The notes under the pieces: generated by a model
What the model saw: only the letters and a program-made list of their open reading frames with translations
What the model was told of the DNA's origin: nothing
Databases searched by the model: none
Made by a program: the position numbers and the translations under genes
Shown here: positions 15,428 to 24,425 of the stretch, piece after piece
How positions within the stretch are numbered: the stretch's first letter is position 1
How the letters are laid out: every line of letters starts with the position of its first letter
Origin: an uncultured Clostridia bacterium
GTDB taxonomy: Bacteria > Bacillota > Clostridia > Christensenellales > Borkfalkiaceae
Assembly: GCA_934796775.1 (NCBI GenBank)
Contig: CAKVPH010000011.1
Location: forward strand, 1-55,336
Length of the DNA: 55,336 nucleotides
Direction: 5' to 3'

Positions 15428-18142
15428 ATGGACTTTAGTCAATATATCAATCGAGAAAAAGAAAACAACAGACCTGTATGCTTTTTTACGGTCAACGATC
15501 TCATAAAAGAAGATAAGCTCGAACAAAAATTAAAGAGTTTGTCCGACTGCGGCTACGGCGGAATATATTTTCACGCAAGAAGCGGTTTTATCGGCTCATA
15601 TTTATCCGACGAGTGGTTTTTGCTTGTCGAAAAAGCAATAACTTACTGCGAAAAGTATAAACTCGAGTTCTGGGTTTACGACGAATTCGGTTGGCCAAGC
15701 GGTATAGCCGGCGGGTTAGTATTAAAACAAAATCCGTCGTTCAGGCAAAAAAGGCTTTATAAAAATCTTACGCCGAACGATAAAAAAGGTAAGGTAATTG
15801 CGTTTTACGATAAAAACGGGGCTTTAACCGATGAAAATAACGCCGTTTATTCTTTTGAAGAAGTCGTTGTAGACGGTTATGCGGACGTTTTAAATAAAAA
15901 CGCCACTAAAGAGTTTATAACTCTCACGCACGAAGAATATAAACGCCGTTTCGGCAGCAGAATAAAAGGATTTTTTACCGACGAGCCGCAATTCGGCTTA
16001 TGGCTTCCCGCATGGAACGACCAGATACAAACCTCGCTGATTTCAGTTTACGGCAATCAGGTTTTTTCCTGTTTGCCTGCTCTGTTTTCCGAAATAACGG
16101 ACGGAGAAAAAGACTATAAAAATTTCCGCGAATTTTATTTTGAGCTTTGCTCGTCTTTGTTTATAAAAAACTATATGCGTCCGTTATCCGAGTGGTGCGA
16201 AAAGAACGGGTATTTACTCACGGGGCATATTTTAGAAGAAAAAAAGCTTTCGTACGAAATAAGATCCTGCGCCGATCTTTTTGACGTTTATAAAGAAATG
16301 CAATGCCCGGGTATGGACTGGTTGGGCGCAAAAACGGGCAATGCAATCGCGCCAAAACAGGTTGCTTCCGTATATCAGCGTTACCAAAAAACGCGTTGCG
16401 TTTCCGAAACGGGCGCAACTATGGGTTACGGCAGATCTTTAACCGATATTGCAAATGCGTTTGAATGGGAAGTAGCTTTAGGCGTAACAAATATTTGCGG
16501 AATTATTCCTTACAGCGTCCGCGGCAGAAGAAAGCGCGATTATCCGTCGGGAATAATTACCGAACAGCCGTATTTTGAAAAGCTTGCGGCTTTTAACGAC
16601 AGATTATCCCGCCTTTGTGCGGTTTCCGCTTTGGAAGAAGTTGCCGACGTACTGCTAATTCAGCCGCTAAAAAGCGCGCGCGAAAGTTACGTTTACGGCA
16701 AAGAGTCAGAAAAAACTATTTACTATGACGAATTGTACGAAAACGCCGTAAAAACGCTTACGCAAAAAGGTTGTCTTTATCACATAGCCTCTTTAAAAGA
16801 ACTTGAAAGCGGAGTTATACATCAAGGCGGCGTGCAAATAGGGCGTTGCCGCTATACTACGGTTATTGTTCTTGACGAATACGGCTTGAAAGAAGCAAAC
16901 GATAAAGAACTTGAAAAAAACGGAGTAAACGTTTTAACAAGCGCGTCAGCCGCGCCTTCTGTCGTAAAAGCCGACGGAGAGCTGTTTATAACCGTTCATA
17001 AATATCAAAGCGATTATGTTTTAATTGCAAAAAACACGAGCGAACAATGCGTTTCAAATCAAATTTTGTTTGACGGCAGATTGCCCGATTCCGAGCTTGA
17101 CTTAAACGACGGAAAATTATATCGTTTTGAGAACGGTACAATTCCCGCAAAACAGACGGCGGTTTACGTTTTTGGCGAAAATAAAGGCGTTTTACCACGC
17201 GAAAAATACGTAATTAAAAAAATCGACGAAAGCGGCTTTAATTATTTCCCGCTTCAAAAAAATCTGTTCGTTTTAGATTATGCGTCTTTTTCGTTAGACG
17301 GCGGAATTTGCGGCTCGCTTCCCGTAATAAAACTGTTTGAAAAATTGATTGCCGAAGAGTACACGGGCAGTCTTACCATGAATTTCACCTTTGAAAACAG
17401 GGGATATAACGGTAAAGTTTCGGTATTAGTTGAAGACTCGCACAAGTTTGAAGTGTTTTTAAACGGCGAAAAATTGATTTTTTCGGGTGACGAATCGCAA
17501 CAAAAAACCGTGCTTTCCGGTACTAATACGGTTACGCTTAAAGCCGACTATTTTCAAAAAGGTCTTACCTGTAAAATATGGAAAGGTGAAGTTGGCGTTG
17601 AAAGCGACTTTAACATGATAGGCGATATGTTCGAGCTTGAAAACGTATGTTTAAAGGGCGATTTCGGAGTTTATTTCGATAAAGCCGAAAAGTCGGGCAA
17701 CGTTTATTCGTGCGATAAGCCGTATATGGCTGAGCAAAAACGCAGCGGCTGTGCCGACGAGCTTACTTTAAGCGGTTTTCCGTTCTATTCCGGCGCGTTC
17801 GCACTTGAAAAAGAGCTTACTTTTTCAAACGGCGAAAACTCGGTCGTTCCGATTATTAAAAACGGCTGTGCCGAGATCGAAAACAATACGATTTACTTTA
17901 GCGTCCCTGTAAAAATAACCGATAAAGACGGCGAAAAAGCGCTTCGCGTAGTAATTTATAACACGCTAAGGAACTATTTTGGTCCCGACCACAATATTTA
18001 CGGCGAAGGAATGGACGTAGGCTTTACCACGTTTTCTTCCGCCCCCGGCTGGTGCGATCCGCAGGGCAAAGATATGTGGACGAACAAATATATGTTAGTG
18101 CCTTTCGGAATAAGTTTCGGCGAAAAAAATAATGAATTTTAA
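15428..18142 (+). CDS. Large glycosyl hydrolase, GH106-like
   Basis: A 904-residue protein with no signal peptide, so probably cytoplasmic. The N-terminal half is TIM-barrel-like: GYGGIYFHARSGFIGSYLS, EFWVYDEFGWPSGIAGG, GFFTDEPQFG, LLTGHILEEKKLS and CVSETGATMGYG. These are characteristic of large bacterial proteins usually annotated as GH106-like or simply 'glycosyl hydrolase'. The C-terminal half is beta-rich, with a GH2-like sugar-binding jelly roll (about 640-720, GKVSVLVEDSHKFEVFLNG). GH106 founders are alpha-L-rhamnosidases, which would agree with the GH78 gene in the second locus, but the family assignment is tentative. The ribosome site is weak. Confidence 0.6.
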   Translation: MDFSQYINREKENNRPVCFFTVNDLIKEDKLEQKLKSLSDCGYGGIYFHARSGFIGSYLSDEWFLLVEKAITYCEKYKLEFWVYDEFGWPSGIAGGLVLKQNPSFRQKRLYKNLTPNDKKGKVIAFYDKNGALTDENNAVYSFEEVVVDGYADVLNKNATKEFITLTHEEYKRRFGSRIKGFFTDEPQFGLWLPAWNDQIQTSLISVYGNQVFSCLPALFSEITDGEKDYKNFREFYFELCSSLFIKNYMRPLSEWCEKNGYLLTGHILEEKKLSYEIRSCADLFDVYKEMQCPGMDWLGAKTGNAIAPKQVASVYQRYQKTRCVSETGATMGYGRSLTDIANAFEWEVALGVTNICGIIPYSVRGRRKRDYPSGIITEQPYFEKLAAFNDRLSRLCAVSALEEVADVLLIQPLKSARESYVYGKESEKTIYYDELYENAVKTLTQKGCLYHIASLKELESGVIHQGGVQIGRCRYTTVIVLDEYGLKEANDKELEKNGVNVLTSASAAPSVVKADGELFITVHKYQSDYVLIAKNTSEQCVSNQILFDGRLPDSELDLNDGKLYRFENGTIPAKQTAVYVFGENKGVLPREKYVIKKIDESGFNYFPLQKNLFVLDYASFSLDGGICGSLPVIKLFEKLIAEEYTGSLTMNFTFENRGYNGKVSVLVEDSHKFEVFLNGEKLIFSGDESQQKTVLSGTNTVTLKADYFQKGLTCKIWKGEVGVESDFNMIGDMFELENVCLKGDFGVYFDKAEKSGNVYSCDKPYMAEQKRSGCADELTLSGFPFYSGAFALEKELTFSNGENSVVPIIKNGCAEIENNTIYFSVPVKITDKDGEKALRVVIYNTLRNYFGPDHNIYGEGMDVGFTTFSSAPGWCDPQGKDMWTNKYMLVPFGISFGEKNNEF

Positions 18143-18162
18143 AATCATTTCGTTTTTATCCA

Positions 18163-18210
18163 TTGCAATTTTAATGCGATCATAGTATAATAATACAATC
18201 ATAGTATAAT
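18163..18210 (+). promoter_or_regulatory. Promoter with duplicated -10 region before the SGNH gene
   Basis: The -35 TTGCAA (18163-18168) and -10 TATAAT (18186-18191) are 17 bp apart. The 14-bp block ATCATAGTATAATA is repeated at 18179-18192 and 18198-18211 (19-bp period), so a second perfect TATAAT lies at 18205-18210. The SGNH and GH3 genes probably form their own transcription unit. Confidence 0.6.
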
Positions 18211-18244
18211 AAAAAAATAAAAAAGCGTCGCAACGGAGATATAA

Positions 18245-19225
18245 ATGTTTTTAAGTTTTGACAGCTGTGTTTTAACTTGCGAAAAACCGTCGTTTTTACA
18301 ATACGACCATATAGTAAAAGGCTCTTTAAAGGCGTTCAGGCTCGATACCGGAACGCTTGAAAAAACGTATTATACCGTAGATAAAGATTTTTCGGTAGAT
18401 TACGAAAAAGGTCTGGTTTATTTAATCGATAATTCCGCAATTTCTGATTTTAAATCGAGCGTATTCTACGGGCTTAATCCCTTTGATCAGGATACCGTAA
18501 AAAGCTACGGCAACGATAAATTCATTGTGTATTTTACTTACGCAACAAATGCGCAAAAAAGTATAGAACGGGTAGCGGAAAATATTTCTCTAAAAAACGG
18601 CAATCTTCATAAAATATCCGAATTTTTAAAAGATTTTAAAGGCGAAAAACTTCGTCTTACCGTTTTTGGCGACAGCATATCCACGGGTTGCGAGGCATTC
18701 CCTGTACAAGAAGCGTATTTTTCGCTGTTTAAACAAGAGATAGAAAACGCTTACGGAATAAAAGTCGAATTAAAAAACGCGTCTGTCGGCGGCGACGATA
18801 CAAATCTTGCAAAGGCTCGTTTTTTAAAAGACGTCATGCCATATAAAAGCGATCTTACCATAATTGCTTTCGGTATGAACGATCAGAATAAATTCGGCGA
18901 CGTAATTCCCGTAACGCCTGAAATTTACCAAAAAAACATGCGTTATTTTGCAGAAGAACTTAAAAATCGCGGAGATAATCTGATACTTGTTTCCCCATGC
19001 GAATGTCATAAAAACTGGATACACCGTAGCGGAAAAACGAGCGAGTACGTTCATGCTTTGCAAAAATTATCCAACGAGTACGGCTCGGCTTTTGCCAACG
19101 TAAACGTGCTTTGGAATTACGTTCTTTTGCGCAAAACCGACGACGATCTTTTACGTAACGGCATAAATCATCCCAACAATTACGGACACTATTTATATTA
19201 CACTTTATTAAAAACGCTGCTTTAA
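18245..19225 (+). CDS. SGNH/GDSL-type hydrolase (two-domain esterase), cytoplasmic
   Basis: A 326-residue protein that probably removes acyl groups from sugars. A beta-rich N-terminal domain (about 1-130) precedes the SGNH catalytic domain. Block I is TVFGDSISTG (catalytic Ser about 144), the Gly block lies around NASVGGDDTN, block III is FGMNDQ (about 210), and block V is GINHPNN (catalytic His about 309). No signal peptide is present. The lipoprotein at 27057 in the second locus has the same two-domain arrangement, so the two loci carry an intracellular and an extracellular version. A GGAG site precedes the start. Confidence 0.82.
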   Translation: MFLSFDSCVLTCEKPSFLQYDHIVKGSLKAFRLDTGTLEKTYYTVDKDFSVDYEKGLVYLIDNSAISDFKSSVFYGLNPFDQDTVKSYGNDKFIVYFTYATNAQKSIERVAENISLKNGNLHKISEFLKDFKGEKLRLTVFGDSISTGCEAFPVQEAYFSLFKQEIENAYGIKVELKNASVGGDDTNLAKARFLKDVMPYKSDLTIIAFGMNDQNKFGDVIPVTPEIYQKNMRYFAEELKNRGDNLILVSPCECHKNWIHRSGKTSEYVHALQKLSNEYGSAFANVNVLWNYVLLRKTDDDLLRNGINHPNNYGHYLYYTLLKTLL

Positions 19226-19246
19226 CGGCGTAAAATCCGGTGAACC

Positions 19247-21396
19247 ATGAAAAAAAACGACGATATTTTAAATAAACTTACATTAAGCGAAAAAATACGG
19301 CTCACTTCGGGCGCAGGGTTTTGCAATACTTACGAAATACCCCAAAAAAACTTGAGTAAAATCACTATGCTCGACGGTCCGCACGGAGTAAAAACCGGTA
19401 CGGAAGAAAATATCGTCTTTCCTAATTTATGTTTGCTCGCTTGCTCATTTGACCGTAAGAACGCCGAAACCGCAGGCGCGCTTATAGGCAATGAGTGCGC
19501 AAAGTACAACGTAGACGTACTTTTAGCCCCGGGCATAAACTTAAAAAGAACGCCCGTCGGCGGCAGAAATTTTGAATACTTTTCCGAAGACGAGCATCTG
19601 TCCGGCGAACTTGCTATTGCTTATATAAATGGTGTGCAAAAAAACGGTACTTCGGCTACGGTAAAGCATTTTTGCTGTAATAATCAGGATAATTACAGAA
19701 TGAGCGCGGATTCCGTTGTGGACGAAAAAACGCTTTTTAATACCTATTTAAAGCAGTTTTATAAGGTAATAAAAAAGTCCTCGCCGGACTGCGTTATGAC
19801 TTCTTACAATAAAGTCAACGGTGAAAAGTGCAACGAATCGGAGTTTTTGCAAAAGCAGGTTTTACGCAAAAAATTCGGTTTTAAGGGCGTTATAATGTCC
19901 GACTGGGGTGCCGTTACCGATAAAATAACGGCAACAAAAACGGGTTGCGATCTCGAAATGCCGGGCGGCGCAGACTATTCAAAAGAACTTACCCGCGCGC
20001 TTAAAAAAGGTCTTATCAAAACAGAAGATATAAACGTTGCGGCGGAAAGAATTTTAAATCTTGTTAAAAAACACGAAAAAAGAGCAACTATTTTAAAGTA
20101 GACGAGAAAAGCGTATTATCCGATATAGTTTCCGAAAGTATAGTTATGCTTAAAAACGACGGAGTTTTGCCCTTAAATAAGAGCGAAAGAATCGGCGTTT
20201 TCGGTAGCACGGCGCGTTTTCCCGTATATCAGGGCGGCGGCTGCGCCAAGGTTGTATCGGGAAGAACGAGTATTCCGCTCGATTTATTAAAAGCCGAATA
20301 CGATGTAGTTTTCGTTGAAGACATAAACGATATAGATAAATTAAAAAATTGCGATAAAATTCTGGTGTTCGCCAAGGCTAATTGTTTGAATTCCGAAGGT
20401 TACGACAGAGCGGATATAGCAATATGCGGCGAAGATTTAACCGCCGCAAACAAAATTTATGCATTCAATAAAAACACTTGCGTAATCATGCAAAACGGCG
20501 GAGTTGTCGATTTTGCGGCGTTAAACGCAGGCGCGATTTTAGAGTGCTATTACGGCGGTAATTATTTTGCCGACGGACTTATGCAAATTTTAAACGGCAA
20601 AAGCCCATCGGGCAGGCTTGCCGAAACCTTCCCCGTATGCATAGAAAACGCTCCGTCCTGTTTAAGTATGGGCGTGCCTGATAAAATCGTGTATGCCGAA
20701 GGCGATTATATAGGTTATAAATACTACGTTAAAAAGAAAATTCCCGTGTTGTATCCGTTCGGATTCGGCCTTTCGTATGCCGATATAAAATACAATTCGT
20801 TCACGCTTGACTGCAATAAAGTTTCGGTAAAATCAAGCGTTTTTGGAAAAATCGAGCTTGAAAACGCAAGCGAAATTTCCGCAAAAGAAGTAATTCAGAT
20901 TTATTTCGATAACGGAAAGATAAAAAAACTCGTTTATTTCGATAAAATTTCGCTTTTACCAAAAGAGAAAAAGACGGTAGGATTTAAAATAGATAATTTT
21001 GAATTTGCAAGTTACGACGGCTTTAAATATTCGCTTTTAAACGAAAGCGGCAAACTCATACTTGCCCGCAATGCCGAAGAAGATATTTTTGCCCGCGAAA
21101 TTTGCGTTATACCCGAAAAAAAGCAAAAAATCACAAAGGATTCGCTTGTTGAGGACGTGTATAAGAATTACGGGCTTGAAATCGTTAAAAAATATTTTAA
21201 CAAACCGTTCGGATTAGCTCTTTACGGAGATCCCGCGCGCGTGTTCGAGTATAACGAAAAATACTTTTTAAAGGACGATTTCGAACGTTCGGTAATCTTA
21301 ATGATGCCGCTAAAAAATCTGGTAGGTTTTTCATTAGGGCAGTATACCGACGCCGATTTAACGCGCGACGTAAAAGAGATAAACTCGCTTAATTAA
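19247..21396 (+). pseudogene. GH3 family beta-glucosidase-like gene with a single frameshift
   Basis: Two adjacent reading frames (19247-20101 and the frame continuing to 21396) together encode one GH3 enzyme of about 716 residues. The first part has the N-terminal barrel: MLDGPHGVKTG, KHFCCNNQDNYR and GVIMSDWGAV with the nucleophile Asp. The second part has the alpha/beta sandwich (SIVMLKNDGVLPLNKSERIGVFG) and the fibronectin-like end. The break lies in ATTTTAAAGTAG (about 20088-20100). One extra T would restore ATI-FKVDEKSVLSDIVSES, exactly the usual GH3 continuity. The site also reads T-TTA-AAG followed directly by a zero-frame TAG, a pattern permitting a -1 shift, but no strong downstream hairpin is seen. 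A homopolymer deletion or assembly error is the simplest reading. No signal peptide: cytoplasmic. Confidence 0.8.
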
Positions 21397-21445
21397 GCGT
21401 AATTTATAGCGTAGATGTTCACAACAATTTAATACCGCAAAGATA

Positions 21446-21473
21446 CCGCGTAAAAACCTTTACGCGGCTTTTC
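21446..21473 (+). terminator. Intrinsic terminator ending the first polysaccharide locus
   Basis: CCGCGTAAA (21446-21454) pairs with TTTACGCGG (21459-21467), followed by CTTTTCT. It lies 50 bp after the GH3 stop codon. Confidence 0.75.
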
Positions 21474-21491
21474 TATGAAAAGTTTTTTAAC

Positions 21492-21664
21492 ATAACGCAT
21501 GCAAGCGCGGGAACGATCAGTACGTTTTCTTTTTCGCATACGGTTTAGGCGCGTTTGCCGATAACCCGGGGTGGAACGCTGTGTTTATTCTGCTCGTCTC
21601 GTTAAGCGCGGCATGCGTTATTCTCTCATTTATTTACATAATCGTAAAAAGGTCGGGGCGGTAA
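21492..21664 (+). pseudogene. Remnant of the C-terminus of an MFS transporter (GlpT/UhpC-like)
   Basis: Translating this gene-free stretch in two frames gives ITHASAGTISTFSF (from 21492) and then, after a +/-1 shift, FAYGLGAFADNPGWNAVF followed by a hydrophobic helix and the tail VKRSGR with a stop at 21664. The pattern 'G-A-x-A-D-x-x-G-W-x-A-V-F' followed by a last helix and basic end is typical of sugar-phosphate/organophosphate MFS antiporters. No start or upstream part remains, so it is a decayed fossil. The rest of 21397-21823 holds the terminator above and a promoter. Confidence 0.5.
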
Positions 21665-21762
21665 AACGCTCCGGCTTTTCCTGACTAAAAACATAAAAAG
21701 TACGCCTATAAGTCGATTATCGGCTGTTTTATTAAAAAAACGATACATATTTTTAATTTAGC

Positions 21763-21791
21763 TTGTATTTTAATGCCGAATATGATACAAT
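21763..21791 (+). promoter_or_regulatory. Promoter of the acetyltransferase fusion gene
   Basis: An extended -10 (TG-A-TACAAT, -10 at 21786-21791) lies 17 bp after a weak -35 TTGTAT (21763-21768). GAGG before the ATG at 21824 serves as ribosome site. Confidence 0.5.
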
Positions 21792-21823
21792 AATTTGGGC
21801 ATAACGTAATTATGAGGTAGATC

Positions 21824-22996
21824 ATGAAAAACGAAATTGTTTTGCAGACCGAGCGCACTATTTTAAGAAAAATGGATTTATCCGATTTTGACGAGCTTTG
21901 CAAACTTTTAAAAGACGAAGAAGTTATGTACGCATACGAAGGCGCGTTTTCAGACGAAGAAGTAAAAGAATGGCTGAATAATCAGTTGAAACGCTATAAA
22001 GAAGACGGTTTCGGTTTAAACGCCGTAATAAAAAAAGAAACGGGTGAATTTATAGGTCAGTGCGGGCTTACATATCGGCAAATACCAGAAGGCCGGGTTG
22101 TAGAAATAGGCTATTTATTAAAAAAAGAGTTTTGGCATAAAGGCTACGCCACTGAATGCGCAAAAGCCTTAAAACGCTACGCTTTTGACGTTTTAAAGGT
22201 GAAAGAAGTGTATTCCATAATTCGTGATAACAATATTGCTTCGCAAAATGTTGCAAAGGCAAACGGAATGTGCGTGTGCGGGCAATTTACCAAGCATTAC
22301 CGCGGAGTTGACATGCTGCAGCTCATATATTCGGTAAGAGCGTACAAACAAATAGACGTAAATAATTTTGAACGGGCAAATCAGTACGAATGGTTTCGTA
22401 AATTTTCTAATCCCTGTTACGGCTTTAATGTAAAAATGGACGTAACTAAAATAGTAGAGGTTTCAAAGGCAACAAAAACGCGTTTTTTCATAAATACGTT
22501 ATATCTTATAACCAAAGGACTAAACTCAGTAGACGAACTCAGAATGCGCGACGTAAACGGCGAAATACGCCTCTATAACACCATTAACCCCACTTTTACC
22601 GTAATGACTATAAACGGCAGTTACGAAAATGCAGGGTTTAAAATGATAGAAGAATACGGCGCGTTTTATAAAAAATGCGAGCAGGTGTTAGACGACGTAA
22701 AAAACCTGCGTTTCAAGCGTGACAGCTATAACGATAACGAGCTTTACGACGATTATTATATGACGTGCATACCGTGGATTTGCTTTGAAAGTATGACTCA
22801 TCCTCTTATAAACGGCGATTATTCTTCGCTGTCTTGTCCGCGTGTGTGCTGGGATAAATACAGAGAAGAAAACGACAGATTTTATTTAACGCTGAACGTA
22901 ACCGTAAGCCATTGTTTTGTAGACGGCAAGCCTTTAAGCAAAGCATTTAACAATATACAGGCTCTGTTTAGCCGCGCAAAAGAGGAACTACAGTAA
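21824..22996 (+). CDS. Fusion of a GNAT (RimJ/RimL-like) acetyltransferase and a CatA-like O-acetyltransferase
   Basis: One uninterrupted 390-residue frame joins two unrelated acetyl-CoA enzymes. Residues 1-172 are a GNAT domain of RimJ/RimL type (LQTERTILRKMDLSDFDELC, VEIGYLLKKEFWHKGYATE with the acetyl-CoA-binding loop, NVAKANGM). Residues about 175-390 match chloramphenicol acetyltransferase type A, including the C-terminal VSHCFVDGKPL. This corresponds to the HHxxxDG motif, with the catalytic second His and the structural Asp kept and the first His replaced by Ser. The frame shows no sign of an assembly join. Substrates could include an aminoglycoside-like, peptide or chloramphenicol-like acceptor; drug resistance is not shown, since many CatA-like proteins act on other acceptors. 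It stands alone with its own promoter. Confidence 0.85.
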   Translation: MKNEIVLQTERTILRKMDLSDFDELCKLLKDEEVMYAYEGAFSDEEVKEWLNNQLKRYKEDGFGLNAVIKKETGEFIGQCGLTYRQIPEGRVVEIGYLLKKEFWHKGYATECAKALKRYAFDVLKVKEVYSIIRDNNIASQNVAKANGMCVCGQFTKHYRGVDMLQLIYSVRAYKQIDVNNFERANQYEWFRKFSNPCYGFNVKMDVTKIVEVSKATKTRFFINTLYLITKGLNSVDELRMRDVNGEIRLYNTINPTFTVMTINGSYENAGFKMIEEYGAFYKKCEQVLDDVKNLRFKRDSYNDNELYDDYYMTCIPWICFESMTHPLINGDYSSLSCPRVCWDKYREENDRFYLTLNVTVSHCFVDGKPLSKAFNNIQALFSRAKEELQ

Positions 22997-23024
22997 AATT
23001 TGTTTTTTCGTGCAGTGCCTGCGC

Positions 23025-23053
23025 TTGACAAATTTTAAAATTTATTCTATATT
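23025..23053 (+). promoter_or_regulatory. Near-consensus promoter implying a leaderless or near-leaderless mRNA
   Basis: The -35 TTGACA (23025-23030) and -10 TATATT (23048-23053) are 17 bp apart. The start codon at 23063 begins only 9 bp after the -10, so transcription should start at or a few bases before the ATG. No ribosome binding site exists there. Confidence 0.7.
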
Positions 23054-23062
23054 TTATGCGTT

Positions 23063-24349
23063 ATGAAATATGCAATAATAAACTGTAAAATCTTAAACGG
23101 CAAAAAGGATATGACCGTTACCGAAAATCACTGCATTATAGTTGACGGCGAAGTGATATCCGATATAAAAACACAAAACGACGCAGAGCTTAGCGGTATA
23201 AAAACGATTGACTTAAAAGGCGCGTATATTATGCCGGGGCTTATAAACATGCACGTGCATCTGGCAGGCAACGGCAAACCGCAAAAAAAACAGCGCGACA
23301 ACGAAAAACTCGTAAAAACTATTATGAGTAACGGCTTAACGCGTTCAATCGCATATAATTTAGTTGCAGGTTTTGCTAAAAAAGAGCTTTTAAGCGGCGT
23401 TACCACTATCAGAACGGTAGGCGGACTTTCGGATTTTGATACGAGGCTCAGGGATGAAATTATATCCGGCAAAAAATGCGGGCCGAGAATACTTGCCGCA
23501 AATCAGGGCATATCCGTGCCGGGCGGGCATATGGCTGGCTCTGTCGCAATCGCCGCTAAAGACGTAGCCGACGCTTTAAAGATATTAGAAGAAAACGAAA
23601 AACAAAAAGTTGATATTGTAAAGCTTATGATAACTGGCGGCGTTCTGGACGCTAAGGAAAAAGGCACGCCGGGCGAAGTTAAAATGAGTGCCGAAATGAT
23701 TAAAGCCGTTTGCGACAAAGCGCATAAAGCGGGTTATAAGGTTGCGGCTCACGTTGAATCTACCGCGGGCGTAAAAATCGCGCTTGAAAACGGGGTGGAT
23801 TCAATAGAACACGGCGCAAAGCCGACTGAAGAGATAATCGAACTGTTCAAAAAGCATAACGCGTTTTTGTGTACTACAATTTCTCCTGCCGTTCCTTACG
23901 CGCTGTTTGATAAAAGCGTGTCGGGAATATCCGAAACGGAGCTTTATAACGGCAACGTGGTGTTTAACGGGATAGTGGACTGTGCAAAAGCCGCCATAAA
24001 AAACGATATTCCCGTAGTATTAGGTAACGACGTAGGCTGTCCGTGGATAACGCAGTACGATTTCTGGCGCGAGCTGTATTATTTCCACAAATACGTCGGC
24101 GTAAGCAATTCGTTTGCGCTTTACACGGCAACGGCAAGAAGTGCTTTGCTTGCCGGAATAGGCGATAAAACGGGTACTATCGAAAAAGGCAAATCGGCTG
24201 ATATGATTGTTACCAAAGATAATCCTTTAAACGATTTACGGGTTTTAGAAAACGTCAGCACGGTTATTTCCCGCGGAAAAGTTTACTTTAATCCTAAAAA
24301 TAAAATAAACAAAACCGTCAAAAAAGAGTTGGACAAGTTTTTAAACTGA
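23063..24349 (+). CDS. Metal-dependent amidohydrolase (imidazolonepropionase/prolidase-like)
   Basis: A 428-residue cytoplasmic hydrolase of the amidohydrolase superfamily. The first metal site HVH is at about 64 (PGLINMHVHLAG), the probable carboxylated Lys lies in VKLMITGG (about 187), metal His residues lie in AHVES (about 230) and SIEHG (about 249), and the catalytic Asp is in LGNDVGCP (about 322). The C-terminal strand GTIEKGKSADMIVTKDNPL is the usual end of the composite beta-sandwich. The closest pattern is the dipeptidase/imidazolonepropionase-related group, so a cyclic amide or dipeptide substrate is likely but unknown. The start is supported by the N-terminal beta-strand and by the promoter; translation is probably leaderless. 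Confidence 0.88.
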   Translation: MKYAIINCKILNGKKDMTVTENHCIIVDGEVISDIKTQNDAELSGIKTIDLKGAYIMPGLINMHVHLAGNGKPQKKQRDNEKLVKTIMSNGLTRSIAYNLVAGFAKKELLSGVTTIRTVGGLSDFDTRLRDEIISGKKCGPRILAANQGISVPGGHMAGSVAIAAKDVADALKILEENEKQKVDIVKLMITGGVLDAKEKGTPGEVKMSAEMIKAVCDKAHKAGYKVAAHVESTAGVKIALENGVDSIEHGAKPTEEIIELFKKHNAFLCTTISPAVPYALFDKSVSGISETELYNGNVVFNGIVDCAKAAIKNDIPVVLGNDVGCPWITQYDFWRELYYFHKYVGVSNSFALYTATARSALLAGIGDKTGTIEKGKSADMIVTKDNPLNDLRVLENVSTVISRGKVYFNPKNKINKTVKKELDKFLN

Positions 24350-24376
24350 ACCGATTTTTAAGCATTAAAAACAAAA

Positions 24377-24403
24377 AAAACGCAGATATTTTCTGCGTTT
24401 TTT
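24377..24403. terminator. Bidirectional terminator between convergent genes
   Basis: AAAACGCAGA (24377-24386) pairs with TCTGCGTTTT (24392-24401), with A-run before and T-run after. It serves the amidohydrolase gene and the convergent membrane-protein gene. Confidence 0.8.
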
Positions 24404-24425
24404 GCGTTTTTATTTTGGTTTTTTG

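Noticed and set aside
20088..20146. Programmed -1 frameshift as the firm explanation of the split GH3 gene
   Set aside because: There is no stable downstream hairpin or internal ribosome-like stimulator; a one-base homopolymer loss is simpler. Kept only as an alternative.
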